This document shows, piece by piece, positions 35,066 to 44,201 of a stretch of 64,000 nucleotides of DNA; the stretch's first letter is position 1, and every line of letters begins with the position of its first letter. Source of the stretch: Methylobacterium sp. BTF04 (GTDB lineage Bacteria > Pseudomonadota > Alphaproteobacteria > Rhizobiales > Beijerinckiaceae); contig NZ_JAAHTB010000002.1 in NCBI RefSeq assembly GCF_010692745.1, forward strand, positions 1-64,000, given 5' to 3'. The notes under the pieces were generated by a model. That model saw only the letters and a list, made by a program, of their open reading frames with translations, ran no database searches and had not been told where the DNA came from. A program made the position numbers and the translations under genes.

Positions 35066-36216
35066 GCGCTCACCGTCAGGGGTTGGCACACAATCGGGGC
35101 AGGCGTCGCGAACATCTCGAGGTCGTCTGCGAACTGGTCAAGAATCTCGCCCGAACTCGCAAGGCACGTTGCAAGATACATCGGCAGGGACGGGGATTGC
35201 GCGAAGCCTTCGTCGAGCAGCCTGTCGTTGGCGAAGGTCAGGTCGAGTGCGCAGAAGGCGAAGTAGGCCCGGGTCGCCCGCAACATCACCTGCTTCAGCG
35301 AGCCGTCGAGCCCGAACACTTCGGCAAAGCGAGTGCGCAAAGCGGCTCGGTCGGCGAGATCGAAACGGGTGAAGGCCCGGTCGCCATCGCTGGGGTCGGC
35401 GGCTTCGAAGGCGCGGATCAGGTCGCCCCAGCGCGTGCTGCCCGCGGCGCCACCGGAGACGTGGTAGAGCCGATGTTTCAACTCGGGCTTGAGCAGCAGG
35501 CCGTACAACGTCGCTGCGACCCAGTCGGCCGGGACGATGTCGACGGCACTGTCCGGATCGCAGGGGAGCATCCGCAGCCGGTCCGCGGCTCGCACGACCC
35601 AGAGAATGCTGGAGCTCGGGGCGGCACCCAGCGTCGAATGCCCCACGACGATGGAGGGACGCGCCACGACGATCGGCAGATCAGGAAAACTCTCTGCGAG
35701 CGAGGTCTCGGTAGCGGCCTTCGACACCGTGTACGCGACAAGGTGCTTGGCGTCCGGATGCGGGTAGGCGTCCTCCTCGACGATGTGGGGTGCATCGGCG
35801 CCGCAGATCATCGCGGTGCCAACATGGAGGAAGCGCTCCAGCCCCGGCATGGCGCGGGCGCGCCGGGCGAGCGCCAGGGTGCCGTCGTGATTCGTGCGGT
35901 AGACTCGTTCGTCACCCCACCACGACGTGTCGGCGGCCAGATGCAGGATGTGCGTCACGCCATCGAGGCGCGGATCCATGTCGAGATCGGCTCGGGTAAA
36001 GTCGCCGGGTACGATCTCGACTTTCCGTGCCAGACGCTGGGCCGTAAACGGGTCGGTGAAGCGCGAGAGGCGCGCAGCGACGCGCTGGCGGCCCTGCTCC
36101 ACGCTGCCGCAACGCACCAGGCAGACCCACTCGGTGGCATCGTCCCGATCGAGTGCGTGATGCAGGACGGCACCCCCGATCAGACCGGTCGCGCCAGTGA
36201 GTGGAATCCGCTGCAA
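35062..36216 (-). CDS. SDR-family reductase, thioester-reductase/acyl-reductase-like
   Basis: 384 residues. The NAD(P) motif TGATGLIGG is at 7-15, HLAADTSWW follows, and YTVSKAATE supplies the YxxxK pair. The overall form is that of NAD_binding_4 proteins (thioester reductases and fatty acyl reductases). The start is a TTG at 36216 backed by a strong GGGGGAGG ribosome binding site; no better start is in frame. It is coupled to the SMR gene. The substrate is unknown. Confidence 0.85.
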   Translation of the reverse strand: MQRIPLTGATGLIGGAVLHHALDRDDATEWVCLVRCGSVEQGRQRVAARLSRFTDPFTAQRLARKVEIVPGDFTRADLDMDPRLDGVTHILHLAADTSWWGDERVYRTNHDGTLALARRARAMPGLERFLHVGTAMICGADAPHIVEEDAYPHPDAKHLVAYTVSKAATETSLAESFPDLPIVVARPSIVVGHSTLGAAPSSSILWVVRAADRLRMLPCDPDSAVDIVPADWVAATLYGLLLKPELKHRLYHVSGGAAGSTRWGDLIRAFEAADPSDGDRAFTRFDLADRAALRTRFAEVFGLDGSLKQVMLRATRAYFAFCALDLTFANDRLLDEGFAQSPSLPMYLATCLASSGEILDQFADDLEMFATPAPIVCQPLTVSA

Positions 36217-36342
36217 GATGGTGCCTCCCCCAATGGGAGAAGCATGTGCCAGACAAATTTGGAAATAATCCGGGCGAAAAATACTGAAAATGGAATTTCG
36301 AATTGGCGTTGTAAAATCGCCACTCTGATTCGCGGGACGGGC

Positions 36343-37179
36343 TCAGATGCCGGCGGTGCGGAACGCATAGATGGCGCCTAATCCGAACGAGACCTGATTC
36401 TCCGTGCCGAAGCGGCGCACGATGGGGCTCGCCGCCGCGGCCGCAACCAGACGATCGTAACGCGCATACGCGATGGTCTGCCACGCCTCCGACCAATCGT
36501 AGGCTAGCGACCCGGAGGCGCCGACCGAGCGCAGGCCCGGTGTGGCGCGGTACGGCGTCAACATGGGATTGGCGACCGACGCGGCGAACGGCACGTCGAA
36601 ATCGAGGCGCATCGAAGCCGCATCGCCCAGCACCAGCCGGGGGCCGACGCTGAGCGTGAATCGACCAGTGCGCGCGACGAGGTCGACGGCAATCTTGGCG
36701 AGCAGACCATCATGGGCCCGCAGGCCTTGGGTCACCTCGGCGCGCAGTCGCACCGTGTTCGCCACGGGCCATACCTCCCCGAACACGCCGACGCCGACGG
36801 TGAGCGGAAGGCCCGGCAATCCTACCAAGCGGTGCGCATCGCGCGTCGACCGCCCGTCTCGAAAATCGAGGACGGCGCCGGCCTGCGCTCCGGCCTCGCC
36901 GATCAGCGTCGCGTCGAGCCCATCGTCGGGCGACCACCATTCCGGTGCTTCATCGGCACGGCGGAACGACAGGTAGGGCAAACCCCACAATCCGGCCCGG
37001 CGCGCCCCCTGAAAGCGTGGACCAACGCCGCCCAGGGCACCGACAGACACCACGGTAGACGGCTCGAACAGGGCAGCGACGTCGTCGGATTGCGCCAGCG
37101 CCGTCTCACAGTCGGCACCGCAGACAATCAGCATGACGCATGCGACGCGAAGGCAGCCACAGAGCGTCGATGTCGGCAT
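36343..37179 (-). CDS. MipA/OmpV-family outer-membrane protein
   Basis: 278 residues from ATG 37179, which places the signal peptide MPTSTLCGCLRVACVMLIV... with cleavage after ALAQ. Beta-strand-rich sequence follows, with GLWGLPYLSFRRADEAPEWW near the start and a C-terminal aromatic strand (LGAIYAFRTAGI). The pattern suits MltA-interacting MipA/OmpV proteins, which sit in the outer membrane and may hold murein hydrolases or form pores. Upstream in-frame starts at 37215 and 37263 would disrupt the signal peptide. Confidence 0.75.
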   Translation of the reverse strand: MPTSTLCGCLRVACVMLIVCGADCETALAQSDDVAALFEPSTVVSVGALGGVGPRFQGARRAGLWGLPYLSFRRADEAPEWWSPDDGLDATLIGEAGAQAGAVLDFRDGRSTRDAHRLVGLPGLPLTVGVGVFGEVWPVANTVRLRAEVTQGLRAHDGLLAKIAVDLVARTGRFTLSVGPRLVLGDAASMRLDFDVPFAASVANPMLTPYRATPGLRSVGASGSLAYDWSEAWQTIAYARYDRLVAAAAASPIVRRFGTENQVSFGLGAIYAFRTAGI

Positions 37180-37371
37180 CGGACGGGCACTTCGCCCCAC
37201 TTCCTCGCCGCCCATCGCGATGACTTTCCTGCCACTGCAGCACCTGTGATGCGCCGATAGCACGAAGCGGACTAAAAAACTCTGTCCTCGGCGGCAGAGG
37301 CAACCGAGACGTCAGCGCAAAGCTACAGTCCTAACGTCCCAACATCCAGCTCATCGCGCACCGGCGATCGA

Positions 37372-37596
37372 TCACTCGCCCATCTCGAGCAACGGATTGG
37401 CGGCATCGGCGGTGGCTTCGGCAATCGCCGCTTCGTTGGATGTCCAGCGAATGACGAAGCACAGCAGGACCAGCAGCGTCAGAGCCACCAGAACGCGGGT
37501 GATGCGTTCGGGATGCCGGCGCTGGCCGTGAATGAGCGCACAGCCAAGCGTGAAGGTCGCGGCCGCCGTGGTGGGAATGAGCAGGGCAACCGCCAT
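37372..37596 (-). CDS. small two-span membrane protein downstream of oxlT, function unknown
   Basis: 74 residues from ATG 37596 with a good GGAGG ribosome binding site. There are two hydrophobic spans (about 2-20 and 34-50), then an acidic tail (NEAAIAEATADAANPLLEMGE). It is 177 bp downstream of oxlT on the same strand and could assist that transporter. I do not recognise a family. Confidence 0.65.
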   Translation of the reverse strand: MAVALLIPTTAAATFTLGCALIHGQRRHPERITRVLVALTLLVLLCFVIRWTSNEAAIAEATADAANPLLEMGE

Positions 37597-37773
37597 GAGC
37601 CGGCCTCCGTATGTTCATCAATGCCCGTACGGCGAAGGACGCTACGCTGTATCGGGTGGTTCAATACGGCAAAGCGGCCCTGCGATGCATTGTTCGCGGG
37701 CCGCTTCTTGGTTTGGATGGCATCCTCGATTCGACGCCCCGCACTTGTCTGCGGGACGCCGCGGATTGCGCGT

Positions 37774-39060
37774 TCAGGCGAGTCGCATCGGCTGAATCTT
37801 GGCAGGTTCGATTGCACCGTCGTCCGAGAGATAGCGGGCTCGCATCGGCTTGAGGACGAGCATCGCGAGCGCCGCTGCGACGATATTCAGTCCAATGATG
37901 ATCGCGAAGACCGCAGACCATCCATAGGCCGCCGAGATGATGCTGGCGATGGGCACCAGGAACGAAGCGGTGCCTTTGGCAGTGTAGAGCAACCCGGCAT
38001 TGGTGGTGGCGAACTTCGAACCAAAGGTATCACCGCACGTTGCCGGAAACAGTGAGTAGATCTCGCCAAAAACCCCGAAATAGACCGCCGTGGCGAATAC
38101 GAAGACGAGTGGCTGCGAGCCGTAGGTCAGCAGAACGATGATCGCCAGCGCGGCCGTCGAGAAGGCGATGAACATCGTGTTCTCGCGGCCGATATTGTCG
38201 GAGATGAAGCCGAAGAACGGCCTCCCGAAGCCGTCGAAGATCCGGTCGAGCGAAATCGCGAAGGTGAGGGCCGCCATTTGTAGCCCGAACAAGCTGACCG
38301 GAACGTCGGCCACCTTGAAGTCGTGAGCGATAGGCGCGATCTGCGCCGCCGCCATCAGGCCACCCGAGGCCACCATCACGAAGATGGCGTACATCACCCA
38401 GAAGACCGGGGTGCGGACGGCCTCACGCGGGCTGCGGTCGATCTTGGTCTGGGGAAGGCGGAGGCTCTTGCGCTGCACAGGAACCGCCACGGACGGCTTA
38501 CGCAGGAGGACGGAGAGCACCATCACGATGGCCCCTTGCCCCAGGCCGAAATACAAGAAGGCGTCCTGATAGCCGCTGGTGGCGATCATCTTGGCGATCG
38601 GAACCACCGTGACGGCGGCGCCGGCTCCAAACCCCGCAGCGGTGGCGCCCGCCGCAAGACCACGTCGGTGGGGAAACCATTTCAGCGCATTGCCGACGCA
38701 GGTTCCGTAGACCGAGCCGGCACCGATTCCGCCGATGACCGCCGCCAGATAGAGCATCGGCAGCGACGTGGCTTGGGAATTGAGCAGCCAGGCCAGGGCG
38801 ATCATCATGCCGCCGAAGCAGACGACGAGCCGCGGACCATAACGGTCGACGAACCAAGCTTCGATCGGCACCAGCCACGTTTCGGTAGCGACGAAGATCG
38901 TAAAGGCGAACTGGATTGCCGCGCGGCCCCAGTGGAATTTGGCGTCGATCGGGTCGACGAAGAGTGTCCACCCGTATTGCAGGTTGGCGATCATCGCCAT
39001 GCAGAGCACGCCGAAGGCAAGCTGCCACCATTTGGCGGACGGTGAGTCCTGGAGTTCCAT
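37774..39060 (-). CDS. oxlT: oxalate/formate antiporter (MFS)
   Basis: 428 residues from ATG 39060 (MELQDSPSAKWWQLAFG); longer starts are less likely. Twelve spans, with the OFA-family signature LQYGWTLFVDPIDAKFHWGR and GGIGAGSVYGTCVGNALKWF. Family members exchange oxalate for formate or carry related dicarboxylates across the inner membrane. The neighbour hydroxypyruvate isomerase and the NAD-formate dehydrogenase at 191 fit C1/C2 acid use. The upstream 271 bp is AT-rich near the start. Confidence 0.9.
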   Translation of the reverse strand: MELQDSPSAKWWQLAFGVLCMAMIANLQYGWTLFVDPIDAKFHWGRAAIQFAFTIFVATETWLVPIEAWFVDRYGPRLVVCFGGMMIALAWLLNSQATSLPMLYLAAVIGGIGAGSVYGTCVGNALKWFPHRRGLAAGATAAGFGAGAAVTVVPIAKMIATSGYQDAFLYFGLGQGAIVMVLSVLLRKPSVAVPVQRKSLRLPQTKIDRSPREAVRTPVFWVMYAIFVMVASGGLMAAAQIAPIAHDFKVADVPVSLFGLQMAALTFAISLDRIFDGFGRPFFGFISDNIGRENTMFIAFSTAALAIIVLLTYGSQPLVFVFATAVYFGVFGEIYSLFPATCGDTFGSKFATTNAGLLYTAKGTASFLVPIASIISAAYGWSAVFAIIIGLNIVAAALAMLVLKPMRARYLSDDGAIEPAKIQPMRLA

Positions 39061-39331
39061 CCCGATTATCTTTCTTAATCTGGCTTCTGGGTCCTTGCGG
39101 CGATCATGCATCAAAATGCGAGGAATACAATATACCACGGATTAAAATTCCAGATGGCTCGTAAGGCATCGGTCTGGCCTCCCGCAGGCGGCAATCCGGG
39201 CAGGCCGTTGGCTCGCGTTCAGCACTGTCAAACGCGGTCGAGGCTGCATCGCGAACATCACGATCGCGCCGGGCTTTCCGTTCGGCGCGTGCAGCGCCGC
39301 GGTACCACGGGCTCTATCCAAGCGAACTGGC
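39061..39331. promoter_or_regulatory. oxlT upstream region
   Basis: This 271-bp gap lies between hyi and oxlT, both on the minus strand. The part close to oxlT (about 39061-39160) is clearly AT-rich for this genome and contains GGAATACAATATACCAC at 39122-39138, an imperfect dyad of the size used by GntR-type regulators. That match is weak. No gene is seen. Confidence 0.35.
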
Positions 39332-40111
39332 CTATTGCGACCCGCGATAGGCCTCGAACCAGCCGAGCCCAGCCTCGGTCCCGGACAACGGGTTGTACTC
39401 GCAGCCAACGAATCCCGCATAACCGAGCCGATCGAGTTCGGCGAACAGGAAGGCATCGTTCATCTCGCCGCTGCCCGGTTCGTGGCGACCGGGCACGCTC
39501 GCGGTCTGGACATGGCCGATGATCGGCATCAGGTCGCGCAGCCGCGTCGTCACGTCCCCATGCAAGATTTGGCAGTGATAGAGATCGAATTGCAGCTTCA
39601 GGTTTGGATGGCCGAGTTCGGTGATGAGCGCAGCGGCACCGTCGAAATCGGCGAGGAAATAGCTCGGCATATTGCGGGCATTGATCGGCTCGATGACGAG
39701 GTCGAGACCCTCCCGGGCCAGCCGCTGGGCGGTCCAGGCGACGGCCTCGCCATAAGCCCTACACGCCTCGGGGGCGTGCTGGCTCGCCATGCCGGCCATC
39801 AGGTGAAGCCGGGCGACACCGGTGGCTGCAGCATAGCGCAGGCCGATCTCGACGCCGGTCTGGAGTTCGGCGAAGCGATCCGGAAGGGCCGCGAGGCCAC
39901 GCTCCCCCGCCGCCCAGTCGCCCGGCGGCAGGTTGAACAGGGCAAGCGTCAACCCGTACCGACGGAGGCGCTCGGCGATGGCAGGCGGCTCAAACGCGTA
40001 CGGGAACAGGAACTCGACGGCGGTGAATCCTGCATCGGCAGCCGCACCGAATCGGTCGAGGAAGGGCCGCTCGGTAAACATCAGGGTCAGGTTGGCGGCA
40101 AAGCGCGGCAT
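39332..40111 (-). CDS. hyi: hydroxypyruvate isomerase
   Basis: 259 residues, TIM-barrel of the AP-endonuclease-2/xylose-isomerase-like superfamily. It interconverts hydroxypyruvate and tartronate semialdehyde. The two metal-binding and catalytic glutamates are seen as Glu141 (VIEPINARNMPSYF) and Glu237 (GCEYNP). PYAFEPPAIAERL near residue 37 is typical for Hyi/OtnI. In a methylotroph it links glyoxylate, serine-cycle and oxalate metabolism, which fits the oxlT neighbour. OtnI-type 2-oxo-tetronate isomerase is an alternative name. Confidence 0.88.
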   Translation of the reverse strand: MPRFAANLTLMFTERPFLDRFGAAADAGFTAVEFLFPYAFEPPAIAERLRRYGLTLALFNLPPGDWAAGERGLAALPDRFAELQTGVEIGLRYAAATGVARLHLMAGMASQHAPEACRAYGEAVAWTAQRLAREGLDLVIEPINARNMPSYFLADFDGAAALITELGHPNLKLQFDLYHCQILHGDVTTRLRDLMPIIGHVQTASVPGRHEPGSGEMNDAFLFAELDRLGYAGFVGCEYNPLSGTEAGLGWFEAYRGSQ

Positions 40112-40385
40112 CGACGGCTCTTCTTACGGGTCCGAAGGATCGGGTCTGACAGCTTGGCGATCACTGCGGGACGGTCGCGAGTAGTGAACTCCCGACCCTA
40201 CAGCATCGGCTCGAGAACCGGCATCCGCGTCGCGGGTCGATGCTCCGGCGCCGGGTAGTCGCGCCCGACAATCATCCGCTTAAGCGCCCGTTAGCCTCGA
40301 TACCGGAGAGTGGGCGGATTGTGTGGCGTAAGGCGCCCGGTGCGTTTGCGTATCCGGTCGCCCCTCGGGTTTGGCGTATCCTGCG
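40112..40385. promoter_or_regulatory. divergent intergenic region, hyi versus AMIN/TPR gene
   Basis: This 274-bp gap must hold the promoters for hyi (minus) and the large plus-strand gene. I see no convincing motif or small gene in it. Confidence 0.3.
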
Positions 40386-43300
40386 ATGGCTCTTCGTGCC
40401 GATAGCGCGACACGACGGCGTCGGCCTTTCGCCGGACTCGCCGCGGCGTTGATCGTTGCTGGCGGCCTGCTCGCCGGCGTCCCGGCCGAAGCTGCCCGAC
40501 TCACCGCCATCAAGGGATTGCAAGCCGAGCGCTACGGACGCGTCGTGCTCACCTTCGACACCCACGTTTCGGTGAAGGCCCGCATCTCCGGGGCCGTGCT
40601 GGTGATCGGCTTTTCCGAACGCAGCCCGGCGGTATCCGAGCGCATTGCCACCGAGATGCCGGATTATGTGTCGGCAGTCAGGCGCGATCCCGACGGCACA
40701 GGCCTGCGTGTCGCCCTGCAGCGCCCCTATCGCGTCAACGTGCAGGAGGCCGGTGAGATGGTCTTCATCGATCTTCTGCCCCTGGATTGGAGCGGGCTGC
40801 CGCCACCGTTGCCGCCCGAGGTGGTGGCCGAATTGTATCGCCGCACCGAGACGGCCGAGGCCGCCCTGCGCGCTGCTAAGCCGCCGGCGGAGCCCAAGCG
40901 TCTCCCCCTCGAACTCGCGCAGCTTCCGACGCTCACCCGCCTCACGCTGAACCCGCCGCTTTCCGCTACGGCTCGCTTCGATGCGGCCGGTGCCGCCACG
41001 CGCCTGACCATTCCGGGAGCATGGCGCATCGACGAGACCGCGACGCGGGGGCGTCTGAAACCAGCCATCGAAGCACTCTCGGTGGAGGATGACGCGGAGG
41101 GCGCACGCCTCCTCGTGACCCCGGCCGCCGGCTACGAGGTCCGGACCTTTCGCGACGAGGACGGCGTCACGATCGACGTCGCCCGCAAGGCGATGGCCGC
41201 CGAGGCCAAAGTCGGCGACGGCAAAACTCCCGAAGCAGCCAGTGCCGAACCGAAGGCCGGTGAGACGAAGGCGATCGAGGCGAAGATGCCCGGCATGGCG
41301 CCGAAGCCGCCTTCGGCGCCAGCGTCTCCCGTCGTCGCGGCCATCGCTCCCATTCCGGTGATACGCCCGGCTGGGCCGGGCCTCGTATTCCCCTTCCGGC
41401 GCTTGCCTGCCGCCGCCCTGTTCGAGCGGGCCGGTATCGCCACGCTGGTGTTCGAGACCGCTGATCCGGTCGCGGTGCCGGTGGGCGACCCGGTTTTCAA
41501 GAGCGTGGACGCGCCGATCCGCTCCGGACAGTTCGTGGCTCTGCGCTTCAAGGTGCCGCGCGAGCGGCTGTTCGACCTCGTGCCGGTCGGGCCGGCCGAC
41601 GCCCCGACGGGCTGGGAACTCGTCGCCGGCGAAAACCTTGCCGCCAGCGACAGCCTGTCGGCGATTCGCGTGACAGAGGCGAGCGGCCGCATCGCGGTGG
41701 GTATCCGACTGCCTTATCCGGGATCGGCCGGATGGTTCGATTTCGACGGCGAACGCATCGCGGTGGTCACCGGCCATGGGCCGAAGCCGGCCGGAATGCC
41801 CAAGCGGCAGGTGTTCGTCGATTTCGAGCTTCTGCCGAGCCGGCAAGGCGTGGCTGTGCTAGCGCAGGCCGACGATCTTCTGGTGCGACCCGACATCGAT
41901 GGCGTCTCCATCGGCAGGGAAGGCGGCATGGCCGTCTCCGGGGTAGCGCGCGGCGTCGAGGCGCCCCTCAGTGCCGTCGCCGGTCTCGCCATCGATCGCG
42001 CGCCGTGGGAGGCGTCGCGCCGTGGCGATGTCCGGGAGTTGCTGCGCGACCAGCTCGCGGCAGCCGCGGATGCGCCGCGTGCCCTGCGCGGCCCGCTTCG
42101 TATGGTGCTGGCCCGCACACAACTCGCCAATGGCCTCGGCGTCGAGGCATTGGGCACCCTCAACGCCGCGGCTGCCGACGATCCGGTCCTCGCCGGGCAG
42201 CGTGACGTCGCCTTGCTCACCGTCGCTGCTCAAGCCGGCATGGGCCGCAGCGTCGACGCGCGGAAGGGGCTGGCTGCCGAAATCCTCAAGGGCGATCCCG
42301 AAGCCCGTCTGTGGCAGGCCTATGTCGACACGCTGGATGGCCGTTGGCCGGCGGCGGACTCCGCCTTCCGCGAGACGGCCGGGGTGCTCGACCGCTACCC
42401 GGACGACCTTCAGGCGATCCTGCGAACCGCCGCTGCGGAAGCCGCCGTCGAGACCGGAGACTGGGATTCGGCCAGCCGGCAGATCATCGCCGCCGGATCA
42501 CGGGCTAGCGAACGCATCACCCAGCAACGCCTCGCCCTGCTCCGCGCCCGCATCGAAGAGGTCACCGGACAGACCGTCGCGGCGCTCGACGCCTACGAGA
42601 AACTCGGCGATTCCGCGGACGCACCCGTCGCCGTGGCTGCCCGGCTGCGCGCCGTGATCCTCGGAAACGCATCCGGCAAGATCCCGGCAGCCGAGGCCAT
42701 CGACCGGCTCGAGACCCTCGCCTTGATCTGGCACGGCGGCGACGTCGTGCCCAAGGCCCTCGGCGCGTTGGCGCGGCTCTATACCGATACTGGCCAATGG
42801 CGTCAGGCCTTCCTCACCGCCCGGCGCACCGATGCAATGGGCTCCGACTCGCCGCTGGCCCGCAGCGTGCACGACGCGGCGCAGGCCTTGTTCGACGACC
42901 TGTTTCTCACCGACAAGGGCGCTGCGCTGTCCGGCGTCGAGGCCCTGGCGCTCTATTTCGACTTCAAGGATTTCGCCCCGATCGGACGGCGCGGCGACGA
43001 GATCGTGCGCCGCCTGGCCGACCGCCTGGTAGAACTCGACCTCCTCGATCAGGCGGGTGAGCTGCTTCAGCATCAGGTCGACCACCGCCTCGTCGGCGCG
43101 GCGCGGGCCGGCGTCGCCACGCGGCTCGCTGCGATCCGGCTGATGGACGACAAGCCGCTCCAGGCACTCCAAGCGCTCGATGCCACCTACCTGCCGGAGC
43201 TGCCGGAGGATCTGCGCCGGGCCCGCGGCCTCCTGCGGGCTCGCGCCCTCTCCGACCTGTCGCGCACGGACCTCGCTTTAGAGACCATCGAGGGCGAGCC

Positions 43301-43748
43301 GGGTGCGGATGCCGCCCGCCTGCGCGCCGATATTCTCTGGACCGGGCGCCGCTGGCGTGAAGCCGGGGAAGCGCACGAAGCGCTCGTCGGCGAAGCCTGG
43401 CGCCAGCGCGCGCCCCTGGACGATGCCGCGCGCACCGACATCCTGCGCACCGCAATCGCCTATGGGCTGGCTGGCGAACCCCTGGGCCTCGAACGCCTGC
43501 GGGCGAAGTTCGCCGGGCCCATGGCCGAGAGTGTGGACGCCCGCACTTTCGCGCTGTTGACGCAACCCAACGCAGTGCGGACCCAAGGCTTCCGGGAGAT
43601 CGCCCAGAAGGCCACCAGCGCCGAGACGCTCCAGGCGTTCCTCGCCGAGTATCGCAAGCGTTACCCCGACAGCGCCGTGCCGGTACCGGGCAAGCGCGAT
43701 CCCGATGCGCGCGCCGATGCGCAGGCCGGTGAAACTCCTCCGGGGTGA
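40386..43748 (+). CDS. large periplasmic AMIN/TPR-like protein, 1120 aa
   Basis: From ATG 40386 (a TTG at 40371 is also in frame) the gene encodes about 1120 residues. A signal peptide ends near VPAEAA (about residue 37). An AMIN-like beta domain follows (ARLTAIKGLQAERYGRVVLT), then an Ala/Pro/Lys-rich linker around 270-325. The long C-terminal half (about 570-1080) is helical with TPR-like repeats (for example ARLYTDTGQWRQAFLTARRT). AMIN domains bind the cell wall, and TPRs bind proteins. It sits next to flagellar genes and might help a motor or envelope complex. No named family is certain. Confidence 0.75.
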   Translation: MALRADSATRRRRPFAGLAAALIVAGGLLAGVPAEAARLTAIKGLQAERYGRVVLTFDTHVSVKARISGAVLVIGFSERSPAVSERIATEMPDYVSAVRRDPDGTGLRVALQRPYRVNVQEAGEMVFIDLLPLDWSGLPPPLPPEVVAELYRRTETAEAALRAAKPPAEPKRLPLELAQLPTLTRLTLNPPLSATARFDAAGAATRLTIPGAWRIDETATRGRLKPAIEALSVEDDAEGARLLVTPAAGYEVRTFRDEDGVTIDVARKAMAAEAKVGDGKTPEAASAEPKAGETKAIEAKMPGMAPKPPSAPASPVVAAIAPIPVIRPAGPGLVFPFRRLPAAALFERAGIATLVFETADPVAVPVGDPVFKSVDAPIRSGQFVALRFKVPRERLFDLVPVGPADAPTGWELVAGENLAASDSLSAIRVTEASGRIAVGIRLPYPGSAGWFDFDGERIAVVTGHGPKPAGMPKRQVFVDFELLPSRQGVAVLAQADDLLVRPDIDGVSIGREGGMAVSGVARGVEAPLSAVAGLAIDRAPWEASRRGDVRELLRDQLAAAADAPRALRGPLRMVLARTQLANGLGVEALGTLNAAAADDPVLAGQRDVALLTVAAQAGMGRSVDARKGLAAEILKGDPEARLWQAYVDTLDGRWPAADSAFRETAGVLDRYPDDLQAILRTAAAEAAVETGDWDSASRQIIAAGSRASERITQQRLALLRARIEEVTGQTVAALDAYEKLGDSADAPVAVAARLRAVILGNASGKIPAAEAIDRLETLALIWHGGDVVPKALGALARLYTDTGQWRQAFLTARRTDAMGSDSPLARSVHDAAQALFDDLFLTDKGAALSGVEALALYFDFKDFAPIGRRGDEIVRRLADRLVELDLLDQAGELLQHQVDHRLVGAARAGVATRLAAIRLMDDKPLQALQALDATYLPELPEDLRRARGLLRARALSDLSRTDLALETIEGEPGADAARLRADILWTGRRWREAGEAHEALVGEAWRQRAPLDDAARTDILRTAIAYGLAGEPLGLERLRAKFAGPMAESVDARTFALLTQPNAVRTQGFREIAQKATSAETLQAFLAEYRKRYPDSAVPVPGKRDPDARADAQAGETPPG

Positions 43749-43965
43749 TCCGGTTTTCGGAGCAGTGACGCTGACCCTGGGTCCAGTCCCGCCGCGCGCG
43801 ATCGGCGGCAGCTCGAAGTGCGTGTGAATACGCCGCGCCCGATACACGGGAAAATTGCGCCTGGATCGCCGAAGCGGCGCAACAAAACCGTGAGCATGAC
43901 GTTCTGAATTCAATCTCGCAGATCAGCCCAGCGCACCTTTTGAAAAAGGTCCGAAAGGTTTCGAC

Positions 43966-44142
43966 ATGCTCATGAATTCGATGCTCACCAAGCAGGCCGG
44001 CAAGACCCATCTCGACATCAACGACATCGAGCAGCGTACCACCGTGGCGACCCGGCTCGGCGTGTCCGAAGACCGACTGCGCAAGGCGGTGCGCCTCGTC
44101 GGCTCACGCATCTCGACCTTGACGAGCTATCTCGAGCGGTAG
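43966..44142 (+). CDS. DUF3606 small protein, 58 aa
   Basis: A 58-residue ORF with GAAAGG as ribosome binding site. INDIEQRTTVATRLGVSEDRLRKAVRLVG matches the small DUF3606 family in pattern (acidic start, LGVSEDxLRxAVxxVG core); these are cytoplasmic proteins of unknown role in alpha- and betaproteobacteria. Met3 or Met6 could also be the start. A strong terminator follows at 44165. Confidence 0.78.
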   Translation: MLMNSMLTKQAGKTHLDINDIEQRTTVATRLGVSEDRLRKAVRLVGSRISTLTSYLER

Positions 44143-44164
44143 CGTCGGAGCCGAACGACATCGC

Positions 44165-44199
44165 AAAAAGGGGCGCCTCCAGTCGGGCGCCCCTTTTTT
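44165..44199. terminator. bidirectional intrinsic terminator
   Basis: AAAAAGGGGCGCC at 44165-44177 pairs with GGCGCCCCTTTTT at 44186-44198, with an 8-base loop. A-run on one side and T-run on the other let it stop transcripts from both strands: the DUF3606 gene (plus) and fliP (minus, stop at 44202). Confidence 0.9.
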
Positions 44200-44201
44200 C
44201 G

